Assembly (NCBI GenBank): GCA_947625205.1
Contig: CANQNN010000007.1
Span: forward strand, 1-64,000
Direction of reading: 5' to 3'
DNA from: an uncultured Lachnospiraceae bacterium
Lineage (GTDB): Bacteria > Bacillota > Clostridia > Lachnospirales > Lachnospiraceae
Length of the DNA stretch: 64,000 bases
The position numbers and the translations under genes are program-made. The notes beneath the pieces are model-generated. The model saw only the letters and a program-made list of their open reading frames with translations, had not been told where the DNA came from and did no database searches. Position 1 is the stretch's first letter. Each line of letters starts with the position of its first letter. Of this stretch, positions 16,898-25,577 are shown piece by piece.

Positions 16898-17467
16898 GTG
16901 AGTCACAGCACTGTATGGACAGCGGATGAAGCAATGCGGAAGCTGCAGGAGGGCAATGCAGAATATATGACTGCGGAGAAGAACAGCGGCGATATCTCCA
17001 GAGCGCTTCGCCTCAAAACCTGCGCGGAGGGGCAGACGCCTTATGCCATTATCGTTGGATGCTCAGATTCCAGGGTAATCCCCGAGAGCATATTCAGCGC
17101 CGGGATCGGAGAGCTCTTCGTGATACGCGTGGCGGGCAATGTGATAGACAGTCATCAGCTCGGCAGTATCGAGTATGCGGCGGAGCATCTGGGCTGCCGG
17201 CTGATCGTGGTGCTGGGGCATGACCGCTGCGGCGCGGTGGATGCGGCCATCAACCATGAGACCAACAATTACATAAAATTTATTACGGATGAGATCAGGA
17301 CAGCCATAGGCGGTGAGAAGGACGATTACAAAGCCTGCTGCCTGAATGTACGCCACAGTGTCAAAATGATAGAGGAAAGCCTGGAGATCCGGCAGGAGGA
17401 GGAGCACGGGCTTCGGGTGTGCGGGGCGCTTTATCATCTGCAGGACGGCTCTGTGGAGTTTTTATGA
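16898..17467 (+). CDS. Beta-class carbonic anhydrase
   Basis: 189 residues from a GTG behind AGGGGGTGGG. The zinc site is complete: Cys55, Asp57 and Arg59 in CSDSR, then His108 and Cys111 in GHDRCGA. It interconverts CO2 and bicarbonate in the cytoplasm. An orphan carB, whose product uses bicarbonate, lies 2 kb downstream on the other strand, a possible but unproven metabolic link. Close spacing to the genes on both sides suggests one operon from 16041 to 19227. Confidence 0.93.
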   Translation: MSHSTVWTADEAMRKLQEGNAEYMTAEKNSGDISRALRLKTCAEGQTPYAIIVGCSDSRVIPESIFSAGIGELFVIRVAGNVIDSHQLGSIEYAAEHLGCRLIVVLGHDRCGAVDAAINHETNNYIKFITDEIRTAIGGEKDDYKACCLNVRHSVKMIEESLEIRQEEEHGLRVCGALYHLQDGSVEFL

Positions 17468-17484
17468 CACAGGAGGATAGTAAA

Positions 17485-18066
17485 ATGGTCATTGACATAT
17501 CGCAGGAGGTGTTTTCCTGCAAGGTGTTTCCGGGCGATCCAAAACCAGAGGGGAAGCGTGTGCTGTGCATAGAACAGGGAGATATATGCAATTTGAGCAC
17601 CTTCTCCATGTGCGCGCACAACGGTACGCATGTGGATGCGCCTTTTCACTTTCTGCCCGATGGGAATACGCTGGAAAAAGTGGCGCTCGATAAGTTTGTG
17701 GGCGATTGCTATGTGGCGCGTTATACGGGGGATCTGTCCGCGGCGGAAGCGGAAGATATTCTGAAGAGATCCCGTGAAGCCGGTGCGTCTGAGAGGCTGC
17801 TGATCGCAGGCAAAGCTACGGTAACGGCGGAAGCGGCGCGTGTGTTTGCGCGGTCCGGTGTCAAGCTGGTCGGAAATGAGAGTCAGACTGTAGGACCGGA
17901 AGAGGGACCTGCGGATGTGCATAAGATACTGCTGGGCGCGGAGGTTGTGCTGCTTGAGGGCATTGTCCTGACGGATGTTGCGGAAGGAAGATATTTTTTG
18001 TGCGCAGCGCCGTTAAATTTGGCGGGGTATGACGGCGCACCGTGCCGGGCAGTTCTGATAAAGTAA
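17485..18066 (+). CDS. Cyclase-family metal hydrolase (kynurenine formamidase-like)
   Basis: 193 residues. The ATG at 17485 follows AGGAGG at 17471-17476; the upstream ATG at 17464 would cover that site. The family motif HxGTHxDxPxH is present as His45, His49, Asp51 and His55, with a conserved HFLPDG after it. Members include bacterial kynurenine formamidase, isatin hydrolase and others that open or form amide rings with Mn or Zn. No tryptophan-degradation genes are nearby, so the substrate is open. Confidence 0.85.
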   Translation: MVIDISQEVFSCKVFPGDPKPEGKRVLCIEQGDICNLSTFSMCAHNGTHVDAPFHFLPDGNTLEKVALDKFVGDCYVARYTGDLSAAEAEDILKRSREAGASERLLIAGKATVTAEAARVFARSGVKLVGNESQTVGPEEGPADVHKILLGAEVVLLEGIVLTDVAEGRYFLCAAPLNLAGYDGAPCRAVLIK

Positions 18067-18087
18067 AATATAAAGGAGGAACATATT

Positions 18088-19227
18088 ATGATCTATACGG
18101 AATTTCAGGGAAAGAAGTTGTCTGCACTCGGCATGGGCAATATGCGTCTGCCGGTGATAGACGGGGACGACGCCAGGATCAATGTCAGGGCGGTCGAAGA
18201 AATGTTTGACTACGCTATGAAGGCGGGGATAAATTACTACGATACGGCATACGGATATCATGGCGGTAATTCGGAAACGGTCGTTGGCGAAATGCTGCAG
18301 AAATATCCGAGGGACAGTTATTACCTGGCTTCAAAATTCCCGGGTTACGATCTGACCAATATGCCGAAGGTGAAAGAGATCTTTGAAGAACAGCTGAAGA
18401 AATGCCGGGTGGAATATTTTGATTTCTATCTGTTCCATAATGTCTGCGAGATGAACATAGACGCATATCTTGATCCCGGGTACGGGATATATGAATACCT
18501 TATGGAGCAGAAGAAAAACGGCCGTATTAAGCATCTTGGATTCTCCGCGCACGGCGATATCGACTGCATGAAGAGATTCCTCAACGCATACGGAAAAGAC
18601 ATGGAGTTTTGTCAGATCGAGCTGAATTATTTCGATTATAAATTCCAGAATGCCAAGGGTAAGGTAGAGCTTCTGAATGAGTGGAATATCCCGATCTGGG
18701 TCATGGAGCCGGTTCGCGGCGGACAGCTTGCAACACTTTCCGATGAATTTGCAGCAAAGCTTAAAGAGGCAAGACCTGATGAAAAAGTACCGGCGTGGGC
18801 GTTTCGTTTCATACAGTCGATCCCGAATGTGGTCATGACCCTGTCCGGTATGTCGGATATGCAGCAGCTCAAAGATAACATTGCCACTTATGAAGAGAAC
18901 AAACCGTTGAATGAAAAGGAAATGGAGCTGATCTTGAGTGTGGCGGACGATATGATCGCCAAAACCACCGTTCCCTGTACGGGCTGTCACTACTGTGTAA
19001 GCCACTGTCCAAAGAAGCTGGACATTCCGTTCCTGTTAAAACTGTACAATGAGGCTGTAGTCGCAGGATCCGGTGATTTTATCGCACCGATGGGACTTTC
19101 CTCCGTAGAGGCGGACAAACAGCCCGAATGCTGTATCGGCTGCCACAGCTGCACAAAAGTGTGCCCGCAGACGATACAGATTCCGGAAGCATTGCATCAT
19201 TTTGCTGAGAGGATGGGAAGGGCGTAA
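18088..19227 (+). CDS. Aldo/keto reductase with C-terminal 4Fe-4S ferredoxin domain
   Basis: 379 residues, GGAGGAACAT upstream. Residues 1-285 form an aldo/keto reductase barrel: NYYDTAYGYHGGNSE holds the Asp/Tyr pair, ASKFPG the Lys, LFHNV the His. After it come two Cys clusters, CTGCHYCVSHC and CCIGCHSCTKVC, as in ferredoxin-type 4Fe-4S domains. This fused class is common in anaerobes and its physiological substrate is mostly unknown. It is the last gene of the plus-strand run and ends at the hairpin at 19231. Confidence 0.92.
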   Translation: MIYTEFQGKKLSALGMGNMRLPVIDGDDARINVRAVEEMFDYAMKAGINYYDTAYGYHGGNSETVVGEMLQKYPRDSYYLASKFPGYDLTNMPKVKEIFEEQLKKCRVEYFDFYLFHNVCEMNIDAYLDPGYGIYEYLMEQKKNGRIKHLGFSAHGDIDCMKRFLNAYGKDMEFCQIELNYFDYKFQNAKGKVELLNEWNIPIWVMEPVRGGQLATLSDEFAAKLKEARPDEKVPAWAFRFIQSIPNVVMTLSGMSDMQQLKDNIATYEENKPLNEKEMELILSVADDMIAKTTVPCTGCHYCVSHCPKKLDIPFLLKLYNEAVVAGSGDFIAPMGLSSVEADKQPECCIGCHSCTKVCPQTIQIPEALHHFAERMGRA

Positions 19228-19230
19228 GAA

Positions 19231-19264
19231 AAAAGGGGTTGTCGTATGAAGCGACAGCCCCTTT
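19231..19264 (-). terminator. Terminator for carB
   Basis: AAAGGGGTTGTCG (19232-19244) pairs with CGACAGCCCCTTT (19252-19264), with one G-U pair. Read on the minus strand the hairpin is followed by a T run, so it ends carB transcripts. On the plus strand it may also slow readthrough from the aldo/keto reductase gene. Confidence 0.8.
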
Positions 19265-19295
19265 GCGGTTTCTGTTCTGTCTGCTATCAAAAGGC

Positions 19296-22200
19296 TCATG
19301 CCTTGTCTTTGATCTCCGCGTGCAGCGCCTGCAGTGATTTCACATCGCTGTCACCGTGCGTTTTGATATACTGGATACCGCTTGCGCTGGCTCTCGCCGC
19401 CGCGATCGTCGTCATGTACGGGATCTTGGCTTTAATGGCGGCTTTGCGCAGGTAACTGTCATCATGGATGCTGTCTTTTCCCACAGGCGAGTTGATGATC
19501 AGATCGATCTTGCCGTTTGTGATCAGGTCAAGAACATTCGGACGGCCCTCGTACAGCTTGTTTACTTTTTCGGCCGGTATGCCGGCGGCAGTGATCTGCT
19601 CGTAGGTGGTGCCTGTAGCAATAATGTGGAATCCGCAGTCGGCAAACTGCTGCGCCACTTCTACGACTTCTTCTTTATCTTTGCGGTTCACGGAGATCAA
19701 TACCGTTCCTTCAAGTGGCAGCCTGGACTGTGTTGCTTCCTGCGCTTTATAGAATGCCTCTCCGTAAGAACGGGACAGACCGAGCACTTCGCCGGTGGAT
19801 CGCATCTCAGGACCCAGTACCGGGTCTACCTCCGGGAACATATTGAACGGAAAGACGGACTCTTTCACGCCGTAATTGGGGATATCCTGCTCTTTTAAGG
19901 ACGGCACGGGCGAAGGTCTGCCTGTCAGCTCGCCCGTGATGATCTCTGTCGCCAGGGGCACCATACGGATATTGCAGACCTTGGACACCAACGGAACAGT
20001 GCGGGATGCACGCGGATTTGCCTCCAGTACATATACCTTGCCCTTTTCGATAGCGTACTGCATATTCATAAGACCCTTTACATGCATTTCCTCCGCGATC
20101 TTGCGGGTGTACTCCTTAATGGTCGCCACATTCTCAGCGGATATATGAACGGACGGAATGATACAGGCCGAGTCGCCGGAGTGGATCCCCGCAAGCTCAA
20201 TATGTTCCATAACTGCGGGAACAAAAGCGTGCGTTCCGTCACTGATGGCGTCCGCTTCGCATTCGAGAGCATGATTCAGGAAACGGTCGATCAGAATAGG
20301 GCGGTCGGGCGTTACGCCGACAGCAGCGTTCATGTATTCTGTCATGCTTTCATCATCGTATACCACTTCCATGCCGCGGCCGCCCAGTACATAAGAAGGA
20401 CGGACCATGACCGGATAACCGATCTGGGACGCGATCGCAAGCGCCTCCTTTACGGTAGTGGCCATACCGGATTCAGGCATGGGAATATTTAATTTGTTCA
20501 TCATAGCGCGGAACTGGTCGCGGTCCTCCGCCAGATCGATGACGGAAGGGGATGTTCCGAGGATCTTCACGCCGTTTTTCTCAAGATCGGCGGCAAGATT
20601 AAGAGGCGTCTGTCCGCCAAACTGCGCAATTACGCCCAGGGGCTGCTCCTTTTTATAAATACTTAACACATCCTCCAGGGTCAGAGGCTCGAAGTACAGC
20701 TTGTCGGATGTATCGTAATCGGTGGAGACGGTCTCGGGATTGCAGTTGACAATGATCGTCTCAAAACCTAATTTCTTCAATGCCATAGAAGCATGTACGC
20801 AGCAGTAGTCAAACTCGATACCCTGTCCGATCCGGTTCGGTCCACCGCCCAGGATCATGATCTTGGGTCTGTCGTTTTTCACAGGATTCTTGTCAGGCGC
20901 ATTGTAGGTGGAAAAATAGTATGCGCTGTCCTGCGTGCCGCTTACATGAACGCCCTCCCAGGCTTCCTCTATGCCCAGCTCGATACGGTGACTGCGGATA
21001 TCGTCTTCCGGAATCATAAGAAGCTGGCTCAAATATTTATCGGAGAAGCCGTCTTTTTTGGCGGCGATCAGGAGATCGTCGGCAGGCAGGGAACCTTTGG
21101 ATTCAAGCAGTGTTTCTTCTTCGTCCACCAGTTCCTTCATCTGCTCAATAAACCATTTTTTGACATGGGTGATCTCATGTATTTCTTCAACGGACGCGCC
21201 TTTTCGAAGCGCCTCATACATTATGAAATGACGCTCACTCGACGGTGTGACTAACAGCTTAAGCAGTTCTTCTTTGGACAGGGTATCAAAATTCCTGGCA
21301 TGTCCCAGTCCGTATCGGCCGGTTTCCAGAGAACGGATCGCTTTCTGAAAGGCCTCTTTATAGGTTTTACCGATGCTCATAACTTCGCCGACCGCCCGCA
21401 TCTGTGTGCCCAGCCTGTCCTCAACGCCTTTAAACTTCTCAAAAGCCCAGCGGGCAAATTTGATCACCACATAGTCGCCGTCCGGCACATACTTATCCAG
21501 TGTGCCGTATTTTCCGCAGGGAATGTCTCTAAGGCTAAGGCCGGCGGCGAGCATGGCGGAAACAAGTGCGATCGGGAAACCGGTTGCCTTGGAAGCCAGC
21601 GCGGAAGAACGCGAGGTGCGGGGATTGATCTCAATGACGACGATGCGGCCGCTGGCGGGGTCGTGGGCGAACTGCACGTTGGTGCCGCCGATCACCTGCA
21701 CCGATTCCACGATCCTGTACGCCTGTTCCTGCAGTCTTTTCTGTGTCTCTTCGGAAATGGTGAGCATGGGGGCGGCGCAGAAGGAATCGCCGGTGTGCAC
21801 GCCCATCGGATCAATATTTTCGATGAAGCAGACCGTGATCATATTGCCGTCTGCATCACGGACTACCTCAAGCTCCAGCTCCTCCCAGCCGAGCACGGAT
21901 TCTTCAACCAGCACCTGCCCTACAAGGCTTGCCTGCAAACCTCTGGCACAGACGGTCTTCAACTCTTCCCGGTTATATACCAGGCCGCCTCCGGCGCCGC
22001 CCATCGTATAGGCGGGGCGAAGCACCACCGGATAGCCGAGCTTATCGGCGATCGCAAGCGCTTCCTCCACGCTGTAGGCAACTTCGCTGCGCGCCATTTC
22101 AATGCCGAGTGCGTTCATGGCGTTCTTAAATTCAATACGGTCTTCGCCGCGCTCGATCGCATCAACCTGAACGCCGATCACCTTTACATGATATTTATCC

Positions 22201-22523
22201 AGAATGCCTTCCTTGTTCAATTCTGCACACAGATTCAGGCCGGACTGTCCGCCGAGATTAGGCAGGAGCGCATCGGGACGTTCTTTGGCTATGATCTGTT
22301 CCAGCCGGTGTACGTTTAACGGTTCTATGTAGGTCACATCCGCTATCTCCGGGTCAGTCATGATCGTGGCAGGATTGGAATTGACTAATACGATCTCGTA
22401 TCCCAGCCTGCGCAGCGCCTTGCACGCCTGTGTGCCGGAATAGTCAAACTCGCACGCCTGTCCTATGATGATCGGACCGGAACCGATGATGAGTACCTTG
22501 TGAATATCTTCTCTTTTTGGCAT
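19296..22523 (-). CDS. carB: Carbamoyl-phosphate synthase large chain
   Basis: 1075 residues, full length. It makes carbamoyl phosphate from bicarbonate, ammonia and two ATP for pyrimidine and arginine synthesis. Start MPKREDIHKVLIIGSGPIIIGQ with AGGAGGATATACG upstream. Two homologous ATP-grasp halves are visible; the second begins near KIMILGGGPNRIGQG, and the C-terminal MGS-like regulatory domain holds VNKLYEGRPNVLDLITN. The glutaminase partner carA, usually adjacent, is not here: the neighbours are an aldo/keto reductase and a chemotaxis receptor. Confidence 0.97.
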   Translation of the reverse strand: MPKREDIHKVLIIGSGPIIIGQACEFDYSGTQACKALRRLGYEIVLVNSNPATIMTDPEIADVTYIEPLNVHRLEQIIAKERPDALLPNLGGQSGLNLCAELNKEGILDKYHVKVIGVQVDAIERGEDRIEFKNAMNALGIEMARSEVAYSVEEALAIADKLGYPVVLRPAYTMGGAGGGLVYNREELKTVCARGLQASLVGQVLVEESVLGWEELELEVVRDADGNMITVCFIENIDPMGVHTGDSFCAAPMLTISEETQKRLQEQAYRIVESVQVIGGTNVQFAHDPASGRIVVIEINPRTSRSSALASKATGFPIALVSAMLAAGLSLRDIPCGKYGTLDKYVPDGDYVVIKFARWAFEKFKGVEDRLGTQMRAVGEVMSIGKTYKEAFQKAIRSLETGRYGLGHARNFDTLSKEELLKLLVTPSSERHFIMYEALRKGASVEEIHEITHVKKWFIEQMKELVDEEETLLESKGSLPADDLLIAAKKDGFSDKYLSQLLMIPEDDIRSHRIELGIEEAWEGVHVSGTQDSAYYFSTYNAPDKNPVKNDRPKIMILGGGPNRIGQGIEFDYCCVHASMALKKLGFETIIVNCNPETVSTDYDTSDKLYFEPLTLEDVLSIYKKEQPLGVIAQFGGQTPLNLAADLEKNGVKILGTSPSVIDLAEDRDQFRAMMNKLNIPMPESGMATTVKEALAIASQIGYPVMVRPSYVLGGRGMEVVYDDESMTEYMNAAVGVTPDRPILIDRFLNHALECEADAISDGTHAFVPAVMEHIELAGIHSGDSACIIPSVHISAENVATIKEYTRKIAEEMHVKGLMNMQYAIEKGKVYVLEANPRASRTVPLVSKVCNIRMVPLATEIITGELTGRPSPVPSLKEQDIPNYGVKESVFPFNMFPEVDPVLGPEMRSTGEVLGLSRSYGEAFYKAQEATQSRLPLEGTVLISVNRKDKEEVVEVAQQFADCGFHIIATGTTYEQITAAGIPAEKVNKLYEGRPNVLDLITNGKIDLIINSPVGKDSIHDDSYLRKAAIKAKIPYMTTIAAARASASGIQYIKTHGDSDVKSLQALHAEIKDKA

Positions 22524-22598
22524 TCGTATATCCTCCTGAATTTAAGATTGGCATAGAAACTGGCAGAAAGGCAGAAAAAGCCGTTCACTCTTCTTATA

Positions 22599-22626
22599 AT
22601 TATATAGGAAATAGTAAAAATCACAA
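22599..22626 (-). promoter_or_regulatory. Probable carB promoter
   Basis: Read on the minus strand, TTGTGA (22626-22621) and TATAAT (22604-22599) are separated by 16 bases, about 75 bases before the carB start. No pyrimidine attenuator or PyrR-binding hairpin was recognised in the leader. On the plus strand a TTGACA at 22645-22650 has no matching -10. Confidence 0.5.
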
Positions 22627-22776
22627 GTATAATGTATTCAAAATTTGACAATATGTTCTCCTGGATATTGCTTTTTTCGTGATAAAGTAATAAAATATAC
22701 ATACTTGTAGGTCAGAAAAACGCGGTTTATGATGAAGCCGTTATTCCGACAAATAACGAGAGAGAGGTGCTGGCGT

Positions 22777-24780
22777 GTGACGAGAACAATCAAGGGAAAA
22801 CTGACGATCAGCGTGGTACTGATCGTTGTGGTGAGCATTTTGATCACGGCGGTCGGCTTTATCGTTGTGGCAGGCAGGCGCATGATTCAGGACCAGACGC
22901 AGGTGCTGCAGCTGAACGCCGAGAAATATGCGGAGGAGATCAACGCATGGATCGAGGACGAGAGGATGCTGGCTGCCGGAACGGCCAACAGTATTATGGC
23001 GGTGGGCGACATGAGCGATGAGATGCTGCAGTCCGTTGTGGACGCCCATGCGGCGGACAGAGACGAACTTCTGAATCTGTATTGCGGCACGAAGGATCAT
23101 AAGTTCATTCAGTCCAACAGGGAAGCCGGCATACCGGAGGGATATGATCCCGTGGAGCGCGGTTGGTATCAGCAGGCGGCGGAAGCGGGAGACACGATCG
23201 TGACGGACCCTTATCTGGACGCGATCACGGGACAGATGTGTGCAACAATTGCAACGCCCGTATATGTAGACGGTGAACTGGCAGGTGTGATCGGTCTGGA
23301 CGTGACCACGGATACGGTCATGGATCTGACCGAGAGCATCAGTTATGCATCAGGCGTATACGGTTTTCTGGTGGACAGCAGCGGTAACTATGTGTCGCAC
23401 AAGAACGAAGCGTACAAACCGACGGCGGATTCGGCCGTGGCGGTCGCGGATGTGATGCCGGCGCTCGGCGACCTGATAAACGGGGCGGGCGGAACCGTAT
23501 TGAAGACCAGAGATTATGACGGCGTCAACAGCTATTTTGCCGTAGAGCCGGTGGAAGGCTGCAACTGGAAGATGGGCGTTGTGATCCCGGCAGCCAACAT
23601 GACGCGTTCCCTTAGGGCCATGCTTGTGGCCGTGATCGTTATGGCAGTGATCATCATCGCTTTGGTGACGGTGTTCATGACAACGCTGATCGGCAGGATG
23701 CTTGCGCCGGTACAGATGTTAAAGCAGTTTGCCACGGGTGATTTCTCCGAGAATACCGCAGCGATGGAAAAGACCATTCCCAAAGAATATAAGAGCGAGA
23801 CGGAGCAGATCACAACGGCTACCAAGGAAGTAAAGCAGCAAATCAGAAGCATCATTTTAAATACGAAGGACAAGGCAAACAGCATCAATACCATTGCGGA
23901 GGACACATCCGCTCAGATGTCGGTGTTAAACGAGGATATCTCCGGCATAGCGGATTCTGCGGATAAGGTTATGAAGCAGACTTCCGAGGCGAGAGGGCTG
24001 GCTGAGAATATCAAACGGACGGGCGAAGAGCTGGGAGCGGCCATTGAAAATGTAGCGCAGAAAGCCAGTGAGGCGGCTCTGCAGTCCAGCGATATCATGG
24101 ACCGCGCAGGTAAACAATACGAGTCCTCCGAGAAGTCGGCAAAAGAAGCCTTCGAGCTGTACGAAGATACAAGAGGCGATCTGGAGCGGGCGATCGTGGA
24201 CAGCCAGAAGGTCAAAGAGATCGATACGCTGACCGAAGAGATCCTTTCCATCAGTTCACAGACCAACCTGCTGGCGTTGAACGCATCCATAGAGGCGGCA
24301 AGAGCCGGTGAGGCCGGCAAGGGCTTTGCGGTGGTTGCGGATGAGATCCGTCAGCTGGCGGACAATTCCAGAGAAGCGGTCGATAAGATCCGCCGTGTTG
24401 TGGAGGATGTAACGAAGAATGTATCGTTCCTTTCCGAGAGCTCCTCTAAGCTGCTTGAATTTATGAACGGTAAAGTTATGGAAGATTATAAAGGAATGAC
24501 GGAGCTTGCGAAGATGTACGAGCAGGACGCCGCATTCTACAGCGGTATTTCCAGTGAGCTGGGAGCCTCCTCCGAGGAGATGAACGCCAGCATGACCGGG
24601 ATCAGCGATTCTATTCTGTCGATCGCTTCGCTGATCGCAGATATTGCGGAGCTTATGGAGAACATGGAGCAGGCTGTGGAGGATTCCAACAATAATTCTG
24701 CGGCGGTGCACGGGCAGATGGAAGAACTGTTCCGCCTGAGCGAACTGCTCAATCAGACCGTGGCATCTTTCAGGGTATAA
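22777..24780 (+). CDS. Methyl-accepting chemotaxis protein with Cache sensor
   Basis: About 667 residues. The GTG at 22777 follows GAGAGGTG; an upstream ATG at 22729 has no ribosome site. Order: membrane segment about 10-32, extracellular dCache domain about 40-275 ([29 protein letters not shown] are typical), second membrane segment about 288-312, linker, then a long coiled-coil signalling domain whose hairpin tip reads [18 protein letters not shown]. It signals to CheA/CheW. Small-molecule ligand unknown. Its presence indicates a motile organism and it lies 0.8 kb ahead of the glycan cluster. Confidence 0.93.
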   Translation: MTRTIKGKLTISVVLIVVVSILITAVGFIVVAGRRMIQDQTQVLQLNAEKYAEEINAWIEDERMLAAGTANSIMAVGDMSDEMLQSVVDAHAADRDELLNLYCGTKDHKFIQSNREAGIPEGYDPVERGWYQQAAEAGDTIVTDPYLDAITGQMCATIATPVYVDGELAGVIGLDVTTDTVMDLTESISYASGVYGFLVDSSGNYVSHKNEAYKPTADSAVAVADVMPALGDLINGAGGTVLKTRDYDGVNSYFAVEPVEGCNWKMGVVIPAANMTRSLRAMLVAVIVMAVIIIALVTVFMTTLIGRMLAPVQMLKQFATGDFSENTAAMEKTIPKEYKSETEQITTATKEVKQQIRSIILNTKDKANSINTIAEDTSAQMSVLNEDISGIADSADKVMKQTSEARGLAENIKRTGEELGAAIENVAQKASEAALQSSDIMDRAGKQYESSEKSAKEAFELYEDTRGDLERAIVDSQKVKEIDTLTEEILSISSQTNLLALNASIEAARAGEAGKGFAVVADEIRQLADNSREAVDKIRRVVEDVTKNVSFLSESSSKLLEFMNGKVMEDYKGMTELAKMYEQDAAFYSGISSELGASSEEMNASMTGISDSILSIASLIADIAELMENMEQAVEDSNNNSAAVHGQMEELFRLSELLNQTVASFRV

Positions 24781-24830
24781 GAATATACTATCATAGAGCC
24801 GATCCAGCTTGTGATAGGAGATGCCGGATA

Positions 24831-25367
24831 ATGAATGAAAAAGAACATATTTTACAGAACAGCTGCAGCTTCGGCGGTGTCGCGCCGCTGAATCTGCCGC
24901 TGCCTTATCCTGAGATCAGGGTTAAGGAGCAGAATCAATTCTATGCCGATCTTCTCACTCTAAATTATTGCGGTTCAGTGTCAGAACTGACCGCCGCACT
25001 TCAATATATTCACGGAGAAAGCTGTCTGTGCTGTCACAATTGTTCCACAGCGAAAACGATACTTGGTATGGCGGTAGCAGAGATGACGCATCTGCAGAAG
25101 CTGGGCGAGATGATCCTTCTGCTGGGCGGAAACATTGATTTTTCATACAGAACTCGTATGGGAACGCAGATGTGGACGCCGGCGTATACTAATCTGGCTG
25201 TCGGTGAGGCGCAGATCATAGCCGCCAATCTGGAATCCGAGAGGGCGGCGATCGACCAGTATCAGGATCATATGGCCAGAATAGAGGATGAGTACGTCAA
25301 CGCCTTGCTGGCAAGGATCGTACAGGATGAAGAGTATCATATCATGCTGCTGGAGATGATAGGGTGA
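24831..25367 (+). CDS. Ferritin-like di-iron/manganese protein
   Basis: 178 residues, GGAG upstream. Helices carry metal-ligand pairs of the ferritin-like fold: HGES, AEMTHLQKLGE, LESERAAIDQYQ and QDEEYHIMLLE. Lengths and motifs fit the rubrerythrin/bacterioferritin or Mn-catalase-like superfamily without a rubredoxin domain; the N-terminal Cys-x-Cys-Cys-x-x-Cys group (CLCCHNC) is unusual and might bind an extra metal. It could protect against oxygen or peroxide. A 50-base gap separates it from the chemotaxis gene, so co-transcription is likely. Confidence 0.75.
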   Translation: MNEKEHILQNSCSFGGVAPLNLPLPYPEIRVKEQNQFYADLLTLNYCGSVSELTAALQYIHGESCLCCHNCSTAKTILGMAVAEMTHLQKLGEMILLLGGNIDFSYRTRMGTQMWTPAYTNLAVGEAQIIAANLESERAAIDQYQDHMARIEDEYVNALLARIVQDEEYHIMLLEMIG

Positions 25368-25402
25368 AGGAAACGGTTACAATGGATATGTATTAAATGA
25401 AT

Positions 25403-25430
25403 TAATGAAAACTTGCATTTTGGCCGATAT
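25403..25430 (+). promoter_or_regulatory. Sigma-D/sigma-28-like promoter candidate before the glycan cluster
   Basis: GCCGATAT at 25423-25430 equals the -10 consensus of flagellar sigma factor SigD of Firmicutes. TAAT at 25403-25406, 16 bases upstream, is one base off the -35 TAAA. It lies about 150 bases before the first cluster gene. With a single imperfect -35 this is a candidate only. Confidence 0.4.
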
Positions 25431-25505
25431 ATATTTAAAATAATGATTATAACGGTATGGAGCACCGCTGATACTGCATGGAGGCAGAGATCGAATAGGA
25501 AACAG

Positions 25506-25539
25506 CTGTCACTGCACTATGCACAGTGGCAGTTTTTTT
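25506..25539 (+). terminator. Terminator or leader attenuator ahead of the glycan cluster
   Basis: CTGTCACTG (25506-25514) pairs with CAGTGGCAG (25524-25532), with one G-U pair, followed by T7. It lies between the sigma-D-like motif and the first cluster gene at 25578. It may simply end the ferritin-like transcript. If the promoter upstream of it drives the cluster, it would act as an attenuator that needs antitermination. Confidence 0.7.
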
Positions 25540-25577
25540 CGTTTGTAACACGGCTGGCGGCAAGGGGTATTTTTTAT

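Noticed and set aside
21300-22319. Long plus-strand ORF of 339 codons
   Set aside because: It is the antisense reading of carB, which is complete and certain on the minus strand.
22645-22690. TTGACA as -35 of the chemotaxis gene
   Set aside because: No -10 box at 16-18 bases; the nearby AT-rich text is not a convincing promoter.
24789-24818. Short inverted repeat CTATCA/TGATAG before the ferritin-like gene
   Set aside because: Only six bases per arm with an 18-base gap and no T run; too weak to call a terminator or operator.
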